From an uncultured Rhodospirillaceae bacterium (GTDB lineage: Bacteria; Pseudomonadota; Alphaproteobacteria; Reyranellales; Reyranellaceae): 64,000 nt of DNA. Position 1 is the stretch's first letter, and the number at the start of each line of letters is the position of its first letter. The notes beneath the pieces are model-generated. The model worked only from the letters and a program-made list of their open reading frames with translations. It did not search any database and was not told where the DNA came from. A program made the translations under genes and the position numbers. The stretch spans positions 62,001-126,000 of the forward strand of contig CAMFGZ010000011.1 of the NCBI GenBank assembly GCA_945952105.1. The letters run 5' to 3'. Positions 25,539-36,535 of the stretch are shown piece by piece.

Positions 25539-26711
25539 CTACTCCCTCTCCAGAATGACGGTCGCGCTGCCGTGGCGCAGGCCGAGCGAACCGCCCGTGC
25601 CGTGCGCGATGGCCAGATCGCAGTTCTTCACCTGCACCTTCGGATGCGCCTCTCCGCGCAGCTGACGCACGGCCTCCAGCACCTTGGTGAGGCCGCCACG
25701 GTTGGCGGGGTGGTTGTTGCAGAGACCGCCGCCGTCGGTGTTGAACGGCAGCTTGCCGGTACCCGAGATCAGGTTGCCGTCGGCGACGAACGCGCCGCCC
25801 TTGCCCTTCTCGCAGAAACCGAGATCCTCGAGCTGCATCAGCACCGTGATGGTGAAACTGTCGTAGATCGAGGCGTACTTCATGTCCGACGGCTTCACGC
25901 CCGCTTCGGCGAAAGCCGCCGCGCCGGTGAAGCGCGCGCCCGAATAGGTCAGGTCGACCTTGCCGCCCATCTGCGTCTTGATGAACTCAGAGGAGCCCAG
26001 CAGCTTGACCTTGGGCCGCTTCAGCTTGGCCGCGATTTCCGGCGCCACGACGACGATCGCGCCGCCGCCGTCGGTGATGACGCAGCAGTCGAGGCGATGC
26101 AGCGGATCGGAGATCATCGGCGAGTTCACGACCTCCTCGACCGTGACCACGTCCTTCAGCAGCGCATGCGGATTGTACTGGGCGTGGTGCGAGGCGGCGA
26201 CCTTGATCCAGGCGAGCTGCTCGGAGGTCGTGCCGAACTCGTACATGTGACGCATGGCGCAGTTGGCGTACATGTTCACCACGGTCGGGCCGTAGGGAAA
26301 CTCGAACGGATCGTCGGGCGTCGGCGTGCCGCCACGGCTGCGCGGCACGGTGCCGGTCGCCATGCCCTCGGCGCGCGGACGGCCGGCGAGCGTGATCAGC
26401 GCCACCTTGCACTTGCCCGCCGCGATCGCCTCGGCGGCGTGGCCGACATGCAGCACGTAGGACGAGCCGCCGGTGTCGGTCGAATCGACGTGGCGGACCT
26501 TCAGGCCCATGTATTCGACCATGGACATCGGGCCGAGGCCCGGCGCGTCGCCGGCGCAGAAATAGCCGTCGACATCGTCCTTGGTGAGGCCCGCATCCTC
26601 CAGCGCGCCCTTGGCGCATTGCGCATGGATCTGCGCCAGCGAAATGTCCTTCGCGAGCCTGGTCGGATGTTCGTAAATTCCGGCGATATAGGCCTTGCCC
26701 TTGATGCTCAT
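25539..26711 (-). CDS. SCP-x-like thiolase family protein
   Basis: 390-aa thiolase-fold enzyme. DAPGLGPMSMVEYMGL lies where classical thiolases place the nucleophilic Cys, while HPANRGGLTKVLEAVRQLRGE and CDLAIAHGTGGSLG supply the His regions. The missing canonical active Cys and the paired DUF35 gene fit the nonspecific lipid-transfer/SCP-x group involved in acyl-CoA chain cleavage or aldol cleavage. Cytoplasmic. Divergent from the exported metal-dependent hydrolase. Confidence 0.85.
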   Translation of the reverse strand: MSIKGKAYIAGIYEHPTRLAKDISLAQIHAQCAKGALEDAGLTKDDVDGYFCAGDAPGLGPMSMVEYMGLKVRHVDSTDTGGSSYVLHVGHAAEAIAAGKCKVALITLAGRPRAEGMATGTVPRSRGGTPTPDDPFEFPYGPTVVNMYANCAMRHMYEFGTTSEQLAWIKVAASHHAQYNPHALLKDVVTVEEVVNSPMISDPLHRLDCCVITDGGGAIVVVAPEIAAKLKRPKVKLLGSSEFIKTQMGGKVDLTYSGARFTGAAAFAEAGVKPSDMKYASIYDSFTITVLMQLEDLGFCEKGKGGAFVADGNLISGTGKLPFNTDGGGLCNNHPANRGGLTKVLEAVRQLRGEAHPKVQVKNCDLAIAHGTGGSLGLRHGSATVILERE

Positions 26712-26838
26712 AGGCGCGCCATCTCCCTCGTCATTGTGCGGTGCACATGGTGAGGGATCGCGGGCTCACAGGAAAGTGCGCTCTTTCGCAGCGAAGAACG
26801 ATGCTAGGCTCTGCGAAACGATCGGGGAGCGATTTCAG

Positions 26839-27651
26839 ATGATCTTCCGTCTTCTTTCCGTCATCGCCGCGGCCTGCCTCGCCTTCGCCGGAGCCGCGCA
26901 GGCCCAGGGCAAAGCCGAGTTGCTCTGGTACAGCCAGGCCGCCTTCAAGCTCACCACCCAGAGCGGCAAGGTGATTCTGATCGATCCGTGGATCATGGGC
27001 GCCACCAAGATTCCGCCGGAACTGAAGGACCTCGACAAGATCGGCAAGGTCGACCTGATCCTGGTGACGCACGGTCACGGCGATCATCTCGGCGACGCGA
27101 TGGAGATCTCCAAGAAGAACAACGTGCCGATCTGGGCGCCGGCCGGGCTCAACCAGACGCTGACCACGCTCGGCCTGATGCCCGCCAACCTCGTGCCGCG
27201 CATGAGCAAGGGCGGCACGATCGAGCCTTTCCCCGGCGTGAAGATCACCATGGTGCATGCCGACCATTCGTCGGAGATGATCCTGAAGGACCCGGCCACC
27301 GGCAAGGACACGAGCTATGCAGCCGGCGAGCCCTGCGGCTTCATCATCGAGCTGGAGAACGGCTTCAAGATCTATCACATGGGCGACACCGGCCTGTTCG
27401 GCGACATGAAGCTGATCGGCGAATACTACAAGCCCGACCTGCTGCTGATCCCGATCGGCGGCCACTATGTGATGGACCCGAAGGCCGCCGCCTACGCCAC
27501 CAAGGAACTGATCAAGCCGAAGATGGCGTGGCCCATGCACTATGCCAGCAACCCGTTCCTCCGCGGCACACCGGCCGAATACAAGGCGGCGCTGGGCCAG
27601 TCGTCGATCGAGGTGATCGACGCCGAGCCGGGGACGAAGAAGACGTTCTAG
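26839..27651 (+). CDS. exported metal-dependent hydrolase, UPF0173/UlaG-like
   Basis: 270 aa with a signal peptide (RLLSVIAAACLAFAGAAQA, then QGKAELLW). The metallo-beta-lactamase fold is shown by VTHGHGDHLGD (HxHxDH), ADHSS, MGDTGLFGDM and MHYASNP. The group is close to UPF0173 and ascorbate-6-phosphate lactonase-like hydrolases, but an exported version cannot use phosphorylated cytosolic substrates; role unknown. The 3' end faces the convergent methyltransferase with 6 bp between stops. Confidence 0.85.
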   Translation: MIFRLLSVIAAACLAFAGAAQAQGKAELLWYSQAAFKLTTQSGKVILIDPWIMGATKIPPELKDLDKIGKVDLILVTHGHGDHLGDAMEISKKNNVPIWAPAGLNQTLTTLGLMPANLVPRMSKGGTIEPFPGVKITMVHADHSSEMILKDPATGKDTSYAAGEPCGFIIELENGFKIYHMGDTGLFGDMKLIGEYYKPDLLLIPIGGHYVMDPKAAAYATKELIKPKMAWPMHYASNPFLRGTPAEYKAALGQSSIEVIDAEPGTKKTF

Positions 27652-27657
27652 GTCGCC

Positions 27658-28230
27658 TTAGCCGTCCCGTTCGAGGACGGCTTCCCATACCGACTTCGGT
27701 TGATCGTACCGGTCGATCACCCTTTCCTCGATGCTGATGGATCGCCAGCCACGCGCAAACATCCGGTCGACCGCGGCGCGATCGAAGAAACGCTTCGGCG
27801 CGCCATCGACCAGATAGAAATCCTTTTCGATCGCCGGATGGCCCGTGGCGCCGAAATGGCGGTCGTTGGTCGAGTTGAGCCGGCAGAGGAGCACGCCTGC
27901 AGGATGCAATGTCGCGCGCACGCGTTCGACCAAGCCACACGTCTCGGCCCAGTCGAAGTAATGCAGCGACAGGCTGGCGAGGACGACACCGACACGACCT
28001 GTGAGCGGAAACGGTTCGCGAATGTCCTGGCAATGGATCTCGGCCGACGGCACGCGCTCGCGGGCACGGCTGGCAGCCTCCGGCGACAGCTCGATACCGA
28101 CGATGCGATACCCGGCCTTCGTCAGCGTGGCGGTGTCCCGTCCGCCACCGCAGCCGAGTTCGAGGATCGGCAGGCCGCCGGCCCGCGCGGCGACCAACGG
28201 CAACCAGCGTGCGAGCCAGGGATCGCGCAC
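27658..28230 (-). CDS. class I SAM-dependent methyltransferase
   Basis: 190 aa. ILELGCGGGRDTATL (motif I, about 22-36), IVGIELSPEAASRAR (motif II with acidic ribose ligand), DIREPFPL and SLSLHYFDW match the UbiE/Tam type small-molecule methyltransferase fold. Substrate unknown. It starts 6 bp after the stop of the LLM flavoprotein gene, so the two are one operon. Confidence 0.85.
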   Translation of the reverse strand: MRDPWLARWLPLVAARAGGLPILELGCGGGRDTATLTKAGYRIVGIELSPEAASRARERVPSAEIHCQDIREPFPLTGRVGVVLASLSLHYFDWAETCGLVERVRATLHPAGVLLCRLNSTNDRHFGATGHPAIEKDFYLVDGAPKRFFDRAAVDRMFARGWRSISIEERVIDRYDQPKSVWEAVLERDG

Positions 28231-28236
28231 CCCGGG

Positions 28237-29451
28237 TCAGTCGCCCGCCACGTCGCGCGCGCCCGGCGTGCGGCTGCGGAACTCCTCGGGAGCCTCGCGG
28301 CCGGCGTCGGTGAAGGCCTTCTTCACCGCCGCCACGTTGGGGCCGAAGATGCCCTTGCGGTTGTCCTTCGCCCACTGGTTGGAGTTGACGATCGTGTCGA
28401 GCGAGCCCTGGAAGCGCGGCATCACGTAGCGCGCGAACAACTCGTAGGAGCGCATCGTCTGCTCGCGCGTCGCCCATTCGTGCGCACGGAAAAGGACGCC
28501 CCCGAAGCCGCCGTTGGAGAAGCCCAGCAGCCGCTCAATACCCTTGGCGACCGTGTCGGGACTGCCAACGAGGGTCGTGCCCATCTTCACGCCGTCACGC
28601 AGCGGATCGTCGGCGCGGCCCGGCGGGCGGCCCAGCGTGTCCTCGAAGTAGGTCACGGTCTCGCGGCGCTCGCCGGCATGGACCTCGCGCAGCGCCTGCT
28701 CGTCGTCCTCGGTCACGTGCGCGTTCACGACGACGCGCCATTTGGAGCGGTCCGCCGTCTTGCCGTGCTTGGCCGCCGTCTCCTCGTAGATGCCCCACTG
28801 CTTGCCGAGCATCTCGGGCCCGCCCGGGATGCCGGCGCCGATCGACAGGACGCCGAGCCCGTGCTTGCCGGCGGCGATCATGCCCGAAGGGGTGATGGTG
28901 CTGGCGCAGGCGATCGGGAAGTGCGGGTAGCTGTAGGGCGCGAGATGAAGCCGCGCCTCCTTGAGCTCGAACCAGTCGGTCTTCATCGTGACCGGCTCCT
29001 TGCATTCGAGCAGGCGCATGATCGCCTCGAGCGCCTCTTCCATGCGCGGCCGCTGGGTTGAGGGATCGATGCCCATCATGTAGGCGTCGGACGGCAGCGC
29101 GCCCGGACCGCAGCCCAGCATCGTGCGGCCGCGCGACATGTGGTCGAGCTGCACGAAGCGGTTCGCGACCATCAGCGGGTGATGGTACGGCAGGCTGGTC
29201 ACGCCGGAACCCAGGCGGATGTAGCGCGTGCGCTCGATGGCGGCGCCGATGAACACTTCCGGCGAAGCGATGGTCTCCCAGCCGGCGGAGTGATGCTCGC
29301 CGATCCAGGCCTCGTCATAGCCCAGTTCGTCGATCCACTCGATCAGCTCCATGTCGCGCGCCATCGAGAGAGTCGGGTTCTCGCCCACGCGATGGAACGG
29401 CGCCAGGAAGATGCCGAACGTCAGTCCCTTGTGATTACCGGTCTGTGCCAT
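28237..29451 (-). CDS. LLM class flavin-dependent oxidoreductase
   Basis: 404 aa, luciferase-like (beta/alpha)8 monooxygenase. FGIFLAPFH at the N-terminus, DEAWIGEHHS, LGSGVTSLPYHHPLMVANRF and GPGALPSDAYMMGIDP are characteristic of the LuxA-like group that uses FMNH2 from a separate reductase. MAQTGNHKG at 29451 is chosen; the longer frame to 29505 crosses the divergent promoter. Likely oxidises a ketone, sulfonate or similar compound. Confidence 0.87.
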   Translation of the reverse strand: MAQTGNHKGLTFGIFLAPFHRVGENPTLSMARDMELIEWIDELGYDEAWIGEHHSAGWETIASPEVFIGAAIERTRYIRLGSGVTSLPYHHPLMVANRFVQLDHMSRGRTMLGCGPGALPSDAYMMGIDPSTQRPRMEEALEAIMRLLECKEPVTMKTDWFELKEARLHLAPYSYPHFPIACASTITPSGMIAAGKHGLGVLSIGAGIPGGPEMLGKQWGIYEETAAKHGKTADRSKWRVVVNAHVTEDDEQALREVHAGERRETVTYFEDTLGRPPGRADDPLRDGVKMGTTLVGSPDTVAKGIERLLGFSNGGFGGVLFRAHEWATREQTMRSYELFARYVMPRFQGSLDTIVNSNQWAKDNRKGIFGPNVAAVKKAFTDAGREAPEEFRSRTPGARDVAGD

Positions 29452-29528
29452 TGAAGTCCTCCGTCGCTCGCGACGGTAGCATGCGCACGACATTGACCGC
29501 AGCACCGGCTTGCGCAGATCATCCCGCG

Positions 29529-31793
29529 ATGAACGAGGCTTCCGCCCTGCCGCTCGCAGGTTTCACGATCGTCGAGGTGAATGACGCTAAAGTGCCGTTG
29601 TGCCTGCGTCTTGCGACATCGCTTGCCGCCAAGATCGCGGCTGATCTCGGCGCCGACGTGCTCAAGATCGAGCCGCCCGGCGGCGATCCGGTGCGCCGCG
29701 CGCCGCCGACGCTCCCGCAGGGCGAAAGCGCGCTCTTCCAGTTCCTCAACACGTCGAAGCGTTCGCTGACGCTCGATCTCGCTGCCGAATCCGGCCGCAA
29801 GACCCTCGCCGGTCTCGTCGACAAGGCCGATGTCGTCCTGTTCGAGGAGCCGGCTTCGGTCGCGGCGATGCTGCGCGCGACGAAAGCGACGCCGGTCGAG
29901 ATCGCGGCCTTTCCGGTGGAGATGAACGCTGCGCAACGGCCCGTCAGCGAACTGGCGATCCAGGCGCTCGGCGGGCTGATGCACATGGTGGGCGAGCCGG
30001 CCCGCAAGCCGCTGAAGCTCGGCGGCCATCAGGCATCGTATCCGGCGGGCCTCACCGCTTTCACCGGTCTCATGTCGGCACTTGCCGCGCGCGATGCCAG
30101 CCGTCCCGCACCGTCGGTGCGCGTGTCGCTGGCCGAGGTGATGCAGTGGGTGAACTGGAAGGCGGCCTCCGGTGCCGCCGCGTCCGGTATCTCGCCCGGT
30201 CGCGAGGGCAAGAACTCCGAGTTCCAGGTGCTGCCCTGCCGCGACGGCCACGTGGCCGTGGTCTACACGGTGACGCAATGGCCCGCGACACGGGCGCTTA
30301 TCGGCGATCCGCGGCTCGACGATCCGAAGTTCAGCACGCGCGCCGGGCGGCGGAAGAACATCACCGAGCTCTATGCGGCGCTGGCGCCGTGGTTCGCCGA
30401 CAAGACGCGCGAGGAGATTCAGAAGACGGCGCAGGCCAGGGGCGTACCCTTCGGCCCGATCTTCTCGCCGGCCGAGCTTCTGCGGACGGAACAATACGTG
30501 GCGCGCGGCTTCCTGGCCGACATGCTCCATCCGACCGAAGGCACGCTGCGCCTGCCGCAGTTGCCCGTGCAATGGAACGGCCGGTCGTTCTCGCCGCGAC
30601 CCGCGCCGGCTCTCGCTCCTCCGTCGTCAACGGAGGAGGCGTTCATGCCCCCTCCGTCGCGGAAGTCCGGGAATAGAGAGGCGGGCGAGCGTCCCCTCGC
30701 CGGCATCCGCGTGCTCGACTTCGGGCTGCTGACCGCGGGCGCGAACACCTCCGCGATGCTGGCCGATCTCGGCGCCGACGTGATCAAGATCGAGTCCGGC
30801 GCCTATCTCGATCCGTTCCGTGTCGTCGGCAAGATCGACGATGACGATGGCTGGTGGAACCGTTCGCCCCAGTTCCGTTTCACCAACCGCAACAAGCGCG
30901 GGCTGGCGCTGAACCTCAAGGATCCCGAGGGACAGCGCGTCATCCGCGAGCTGGCGGCGAAGTGCGACGTCGTCGTCGAGAATTTCCGCCGCGGCGTCCT
31001 CGATCGCGCCGGCCTCGGCTACAGGGATCTGAGCGCGATCAACCCGCGCCTGGTCTTCGCCGCCATTTCCAGCCAGGGCGACACCGGCCCTGAACGCATG
31101 AACGTCTCGTTCGGCAGCACGCTCGACGCCACCTCGGGCATCGCCTCGCTGACCGGCTACGAGGGCGAGGAGCCACGCATCTCCGGCATGGACGTGAACT
31201 ACCCCGACCAGATCGTGTCGCTGTTCGCCACCGGCATCGTGATCGCCGCAATCACCGAGGCACGCCGCACCGGCACGGGGGCGTTCCTCGATTTCTCGCA
31301 ACGCGAGGTCGCGTCCTTCACCCTGGGCGAGGAGATTCTGGCCGCCGCCCCGCTGGCACCCCGCGGCAACGCGGAAGCGGGCGTGGCGCAGCAGGATTCC
31401 CATCGATGCGCCGACGGCAAATGGCTGGCCGTCACGCTCGACGCGCCCGATCCATCGATCGCAGGTTTCTGCGCCGGCCAGGGCCGTGACGCCGCCGTTG
31501 CGGCACTGCTCGCCAAGGGCATCGCCGCCGCGCCCTGCTTCGACGGCAATGATCTTCTGCGCGATACCGAATTGCAGGGCGTGACCCTGGTGCGCGACGA
31601 GAAAGGCGGGCTCGTGAAGGGCCTGCCCTACCGCCTCGACGGCAAGGGTCTCGTCATCGAGCGGCCGGCGCCCGACCTCGGCCAGCATACCGACGACGTG
31701 CTGCGCGAATTGCTGGGCTACGACGATGCCCGCCTGAAACAGTTGAACGACAGCGGCGTGACGTCCACCACGCCCACCATCGGAGAGGTCTGA
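29529..31793 (+). CDS. double-domain CaiB/BaiF CoA-transferase
   Basis: 754 aa with two tandem family III CoA-transferase domains. The first (about 8-375) contains AADLGADVLKIEPPGGDPVRR, the second (about 390-745) contains MLADLGADVIKIESG and NRNKRGLALNLKDPEGQ. A Pro/Ser linker near 385-400 joins them. Family III enzymes move CoA between carboxylic acids as interlocked dimers; the fused form probably makes the heterodimer in one chain. First gene of the 29.5-38.8 kb catabolic run, activating the substrate. The next gene starts 3 bp after. Confidence 0.88.
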   Translation: MNEASALPLAGFTIVEVNDAKVPLCLRLATSLAAKIAADLGADVLKIEPPGGDPVRRAPPTLPQGESALFQFLNTSKRSLTLDLAAESGRKTLAGLVDKADVVLFEEPASVAAMLRATKATPVEIAAFPVEMNAAQRPVSELAIQALGGLMHMVGEPARKPLKLGGHQASYPAGLTAFTGLMSALAARDASRPAPSVRVSLAEVMQWVNWKAASGAAASGISPGREGKNSEFQVLPCRDGHVAVVYTVTQWPATRALIGDPRLDDPKFSTRAGRRKNITELYAALAPWFADKTREEIQKTAQARGVPFGPIFSPAELLRTEQYVARGFLADMLHPTEGTLRLPQLPVQWNGRSFSPRPAPALAPPSSTEEAFMPPPSRKSGNREAGERPLAGIRVLDFGLLTAGANTSAMLADLGADVIKIESGAYLDPFRVVGKIDDDDGWWNRSPQFRFTNRNKRGLALNLKDPEGQRVIRELAAKCDVVVENFRRGVLDRAGLGYRDLSAINPRLVFAAISSQGDTGPERMNVSFGSTLDATSGIASLTGYEGEEPRISGMDVNYPDQIVSLFATGIVIAAITEARRTGTGAFLDFSQREVASFTLGEEILAAAPLAPRGNAEAGVAQQDSHRCADGKWLAVTLDAPDPSIAGFCAGQGRDAAVAALLAKGIAAAPCFDGNDLLRDTELQGVTLVRDEKGGLVKGLPYRLDGKGLVIERPAPDLGQHTDDVLRELLGYDDARLKQLNDSGVTSTTPTIGEV

Positions 31794-31796
31794 ACC

Positions 31797-32777
31797 ATGC
31801 CGCGCGCCGAAGTGCACAAGTTGATGGAGCGCATGACGATCCCCGCGATCGCCGCGCCGATGTTCCTGGTTTCCAACCCGGCGCTGACGTTGGCCTGCTG
31901 CGGCGAGGGTCTGATGGGCAGCTTCCCCGCCCACGGCACGCGCAGCCGCGAGGAGTTCCAGGGCTGGCTCGACGAGATGGTCGAGGGCATGAAGCGCCTG
32001 GAGGATGCCGGCAGGAAGCCCGCGCCCTGGGCGGTGAACCTCGTCGTTCACGCCTCGAACCCGCGCTACCAGGGCGACCTCGAACTGGTCGAGAAGTACA
32101 AGGTGCCGGTCGTGCTCACCTCGAAGGGCGCGCCGGGCGATGCGATCAAGCGCATCCACGGCTGGGGTGCGGTCGCGCTGCACGACATCGCCAACCGGCG
32201 GCACGCCGAGAAGGCGCTGGAAGCCGGCGTCGACGGCGTGATCGCGGTGGCAGGCGGCGCCGGCGGCCATACCGGCACGATCAATCCCTTTGCACTGATG
32301 AACGAAGTGCGACAACTCGGTGACAGCTTCGCCGTCGTGCTGGCCGGCGGCCAGACCACGGGACGCGACGTGTTCGCGGCCGAAGCGATGGGCGCGGACC
32401 TCGCCTATATCGGCACGCGTTTCATCGCCACGCAGGAAGCGATGGCGGCTCAGGCGCACAAGGACATGATCCTCGCCACGCGCGCCACCGACGTCTTCCT
32501 CACCGCCTCGGTCGACGGCGCTCCCGCCAACTGGCTGACGCCGAGCCTGCTCGCCGCCGGCATCGACCTCGACGTGCTGCGCACGACCCTGCCCGGCAAG
32601 ATCGTGGGCGCGCAGGAGAACAAGAAGCGCTGGAAGGACATCTATACGGCCGGCCACGGCGTCGGGAACATCGAAGACGTGCCGGGCGCGGCCGATCTCG
32701 TGCGGCGCCTCATCAGCCAGTATCGCGAGGCGAAGTCGGAAATGGCGCACAGGCTGACCGGTCGCGCCGCAGCGTAG
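31797..32777 (+). CDS. nitronate monooxygenase / 2-nitropropane dioxygenase family
   Basis: 326 aa FMN-dependent TIM barrel. PAIAAPMFLVSNP is the N-terminal strand, VAGGAGGHTG the phosphate loop, LAGGQTTGRDVFAAEAMGADLAYIGTRF the FMN-binding C-terminal half. Members oxidise nitronates or act as enoyl reductases such as FabK-type proteins. It starts 3 bp after the CoA-transferase, so it is translationally coupled and probably acts on the same CoA thioester series. Confidence 0.85.
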   Translation: MPRAEVHKLMERMTIPAIAAPMFLVSNPALTLACCGEGLMGSFPAHGTRSREEFQGWLDEMVEGMKRLEDAGRKPAPWAVNLVVHASNPRYQGDLELVEKYKVPVVLTSKGAPGDAIKRIHGWGAVALHDIANRRHAEKALEAGVDGVIAVAGGAGGHTGTINPFALMNEVRQLGDSFAVVLAGGQTTGRDVFAAEAMGADLAYIGTRFIATQEAMAAQAHKDMILATRATDVFLTASVDGAPANWLTPSLLAAGIDLDVLRTTLPGKIVGAQENKKRWKDIYTAGHGVGNIEDVPGAADLVRRLISQYREAKSEMAHRLTGRAAA

Positions 32778-32832
32778 ACGCTGGGCGCTCCCCTGCTCTA
32801 GGTTTCGAGACCAAGTTTTGAAGGGGTAGCGC

Positions 32833-33945
<1,113 letters not shown>

Positions 33946-33972
33946 CCGTCAATTCCTGAAGGAAGCCACGCC

Positions 33973-34854
33973 ATGACCGTGCGAAAGCTGGGCGGAGCCA
34001 CCATCGAGAAGGTCGAGGAGATCTGCGGCCCGGGCTTCAAGCCCGGCCGCATGTTCCCCAAGTTCGACCAGGAAGCCTTCGATGCCCAGAAGAGCTGGAT
34101 GGTGCCGGAGCATGTGCAGGAAGGCAGCGACCGGCTGATCGGCTCCGTCCATACCTGGATCGTCAAGACGCCCAAGCACACGATCCTGATCGACACCTGT
34201 CTCGGCAATCACAAGCAGCGCCACAATGCCGGCTGGAACAACCTCAACACCCCGTTCCTCGACCGGCTGAAGGCCTGTGGCTGCCCCGCGGAGTCGGTCG
34301 ACTTCGTGATGTGCACGCATCTGCATGTCGACCATGTCGGCTGGAACACCAAGCTGGAAAACGGCCGCTGGGTACCGACCTTTCCCAATGCGAAGTATCT
34401 CTTCGCCAAGCGCGAGTTCGCGCACTGGGAGAGCGAGCGTAAAGCGCAAGGTGAAGGCAAGGTGAACGACGGCTCGTTCGACGATTCGGTGCTGCCGGTC
34501 GTCGAGGCCGGCAAGGCGGTGATGATCGAGAGTGATCACCAGCCCGACCCGCTGCTCACCATCAAGGATTATCCCGGCCACACGCCGGGCTCGATTGCGA
34601 TCAACCTGAAGGATCAGGGAAAGCAGGCCTGCTTCTCGGGTGACATCATGCATCACCCGATCCAGGTCTATCATCCCGACTGGTCGAGCCAGTTCTGCTG
34701 GGACCAGGCGATGTCCGCCGTCTCGCGCCGCAAGCTGCTGGAAGACTGCGTCGAGACCAACGCCCTCCTCTGCCCCGCCCACTTCCCCGGCGCCAACGCG
34801 GGCTACGTCAAGCCCGAGGGTAATTCGTTCCGGATCGAGTGGGACCGCGCATGA
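33973..34854 (+). CDS. MBL fold metallo-hydrolase
   Basis: 293 aa. TILIDTCLGNHKQR, then CTHLHVDHVGWN (HxHxDH), DYPGHTPGSIAI, FSGDIMHHPIQ and CPAHFPG are the metal-ligand blocks of lactonase-type metallo-beta-lactamase proteins (AHL lactonase/AttM-like). Cytoplasmic. The stop overlaps the start of the SMP-30 gene (ATGA), so the two hydrolases are translationally coupled, perhaps two lactone-opening steps of one route. Confidence 0.87.
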   Translation: MTVRKLGGATIEKVEEICGPGFKPGRMFPKFDQEAFDAQKSWMVPEHVQEGSDRLIGSVHTWIVKTPKHTILIDTCLGNHKQRHNAGWNNLNTPFLDRLKACGCPAESVDFVMCTHLHVDHVGWNTKLENGRWVPTFPNAKYLFAKREFAHWESERKAQGEGKVNDGSFDDSVLPVVEAGKAVMIESDHQPDPLLTIKDYPGHTPGSIAINLKDQGKQACFSGDIMHHPIQVYHPDWSSQFCWDQAMSAVSRRKLLEDCVETNALLCPAHFPGANAGYVKPEGNSFRIEWDRA

Positions 34855-35690
34855 AACTCGAACCGCTGCTCGACGGCCTTTCCTTCGGTGAGGGCCCGCG
34901 CTGGCGGGACGACCGGCTCTATTTCTCCGACTTCTATGTCCACCAGGTGCGGACCGTCGACGAGAGCGGCAAGACCGAGACCATCGTCGAGGTGCCGGGG
35001 CAACCCTCGGGGCTCGGCTGGCGGCCCGACGGCACGATGCTGATCGTCAGCATGACCGATCGCCGCCTGATGCGTTTCGCGGGTGGCAAGCTCACCGTCG
35101 AGGCCGAACTGGGCTCGATCGCGACCGGCTTGTGCAACGACATGATCGTCGATGCCAAGGGCCGCGCCTATGTCGGCAATTTCGGCTTCGACCGCCACGC
35201 CGGCGAAAGCCCGCGTCCCGCGGTGCTGGCCCGCATCGATCCCGACGGATCCGTTCACGCGGCCGCCGACGGGCTGATGTTTCCCAACGGCACGGTCATC
35301 ACGCCCGACGGCAAGACGATGATCATCGGCGAGACCTTCGCCAAGCGCCTCACCGCCTTCGACATCGCCACCGACGGCACCTTGTCCAACCGGCGCGTCT
35401 GGGCCGAGACGCCGACCTGCAATCCCGACGGCATCTGCCTCGATGCGGAGGGCGGCATCTGGGTCACTGGCGCGTTCACGCAGCAGATGGTTCGCGTTCT
35501 CGAAGGCGGTAAGGTCACGCATGCGCTCGATCTCGGCGAGCGCGCGGCCTATGCCTGCATGCTGGGCGGCAAGGACCGCCGCACGCTTTTCGTCGTCACC
35601 AACAGCGGCAGCGGGCCCGCCATTGCCGACAAGAAGGACGGCCGCATCGAGACGATGCGCGTCGATGTCCCCGGCGCCGGCCTGCCCTAG
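34851..35690 (+). CDS. SMP-30/gluconolactonase-like protein
   Basis: 279-aa six-bladed beta-propeller. LSFGEGPRWRDDRLYFSD has the conserved Glu metal ligand, GQPSGLGWRPDG, CNDMIVDAKGRAYVGNFGF the Asn ligand, and CNPDGICLDAEGGIWV the Asp region. Family members open sugar or other lactones with Ca2+ or Zn2+. The start at 34851 overlaps the MBL stop. Next gene follows after 9 bp with GGAGG. Confidence 0.88.
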   Translation: MKLEPLLDGLSFGEGPRWRDDRLYFSDFYVHQVRTVDESGKTETIVEVPGQPSGLGWRPDGTMLIVSMTDRRLMRFAGGKLTVEAELGSIATGLCNDMIVDAKGRAYVGNFGFDRHAGESPRPAVLARIDPDGSVHAAADGLMFPNGTVITPDGKTMIIGETFAKRLTAFDIATDGTLSNRRVWAETPTCNPDGICLDAEGGIWVTGAFTQQMVRVLEGGKVTHALDLGERAAYACMLGGKDRRTLFVVTNSGSGPAIADKKDGRIETMRVDVPGAGLP

Positions 35691-35699
35691 GAGGAATTC

Positions 35700-36518
35700 A
35701 TGAAGGGTCCAGAAGACGATGCCGGGCTGGCCGGCAAGGTGGCGATCATTTCCGGCGGTGGCGCCGCGGGCGACGGTATCGGCAACGGACGCGCCGCAGC
35801 GATCCTGCTGGCGCGCGCCGGCACGCATGTGCTGGTGGCCGACCGCGACCTGAAGCTGGCGGAACGCACGGTCGAGATGATCAAGGCCGAGGGCGGCCAG
35901 CACGCGGCGGCCCATGCCGGCGACATGACACAGGAAGCCGAGTGCAAGCGGCTGGTAGATGCCGCCGTCGATCGCTGGGGCCGGCTCGACTTCCTGGACA
36001 ACAATATCGGCATCGGCAGCCGCGGCTCGGTCGTCGACGAGAAGCCCGAGGAATATCGCCGCGTGATGCAGGTGAACGTCGAGACGATGTTCCTGCTCTC
36101 CAAGCATGCGATCCCGGCGATGATCAAGACGGCCAAGGGCGGGTCGATCGTCAACATCTCCTCGATCTCGGCGCTGCGGCCACGCGGCCTCACCACCTAC
36201 ACGACCTCGAAGGCCGCCGTGATCGGCCTCACCCAGGCGATGGCGGTCGACCACGGCAAGGACCATATCCGCGTCAACTGCATCTGCCCCGGCCCGATGT
36301 ACACGCCGATGGTCAATCGCGGCAACGGCATGAGCGAGGCCAACCGGGCCCAGCGCGCCAACGCCTCGGTGCTCAAGATCGAGGGCACCGGCTGGGACAT
36401 CGGCCACACCGTGCGCTTCCTGCTGAGCAACCACGCCCGCTACATCACCGGCCAGGTGATCGTCGTCGACGGCGGCGTGACGCTGCAGGGCCCGTCACGC
36501 GATTCTCAGGATCATTGA
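35700..36518 (+). CDS. SDR family oxidoreductase
   Basis: 272 aa. The cofactor loop is expanded: GGGAAGDGIGNGRAAA instead of plain TGxxxGIG. LDNNIGIG replaces NNAG, Ser lies in VNISSISA and the catalytic pair in TYTTSKAAV (YxxxK). The C-terminus ends ITGQVIVVDGGVTL. The same expanded loop is found in the SDR at 37182, so the two are probably paralogues for related substrates within the pathway. Confidence 0.87.
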   Translation: MKGPEDDAGLAGKVAIISGGGAAGDGIGNGRAAAILLARAGTHVLVADRDLKLAERTVEMIKAEGGQHAAAHAGDMTQEAECKRLVDAAVDRWGRLDFLDNNIGIGSRGSVVDEKPEEYRRVMQVNVETMFLLSKHAIPAMIKTAKGGSIVNISSISALRPRGLTTYTTSKAAVIGLTQAMAVDHGKDHIRVNCICPGPMYTPMVNRGNGMSEANRAQRANASVLKIEGTGWDIGHTVRFLLSNHARYITGQVIVVDGGVTLQGPSRDSQDH

Positions 36519-36535
36519 TTGGACCAGCCGTGAGT

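Noticed and set aside
27084..27311. Short leftward frame within the metal-dependent hydrolase gene
   Set aside because: No ribosome site or motif, fully inside a supported gene.
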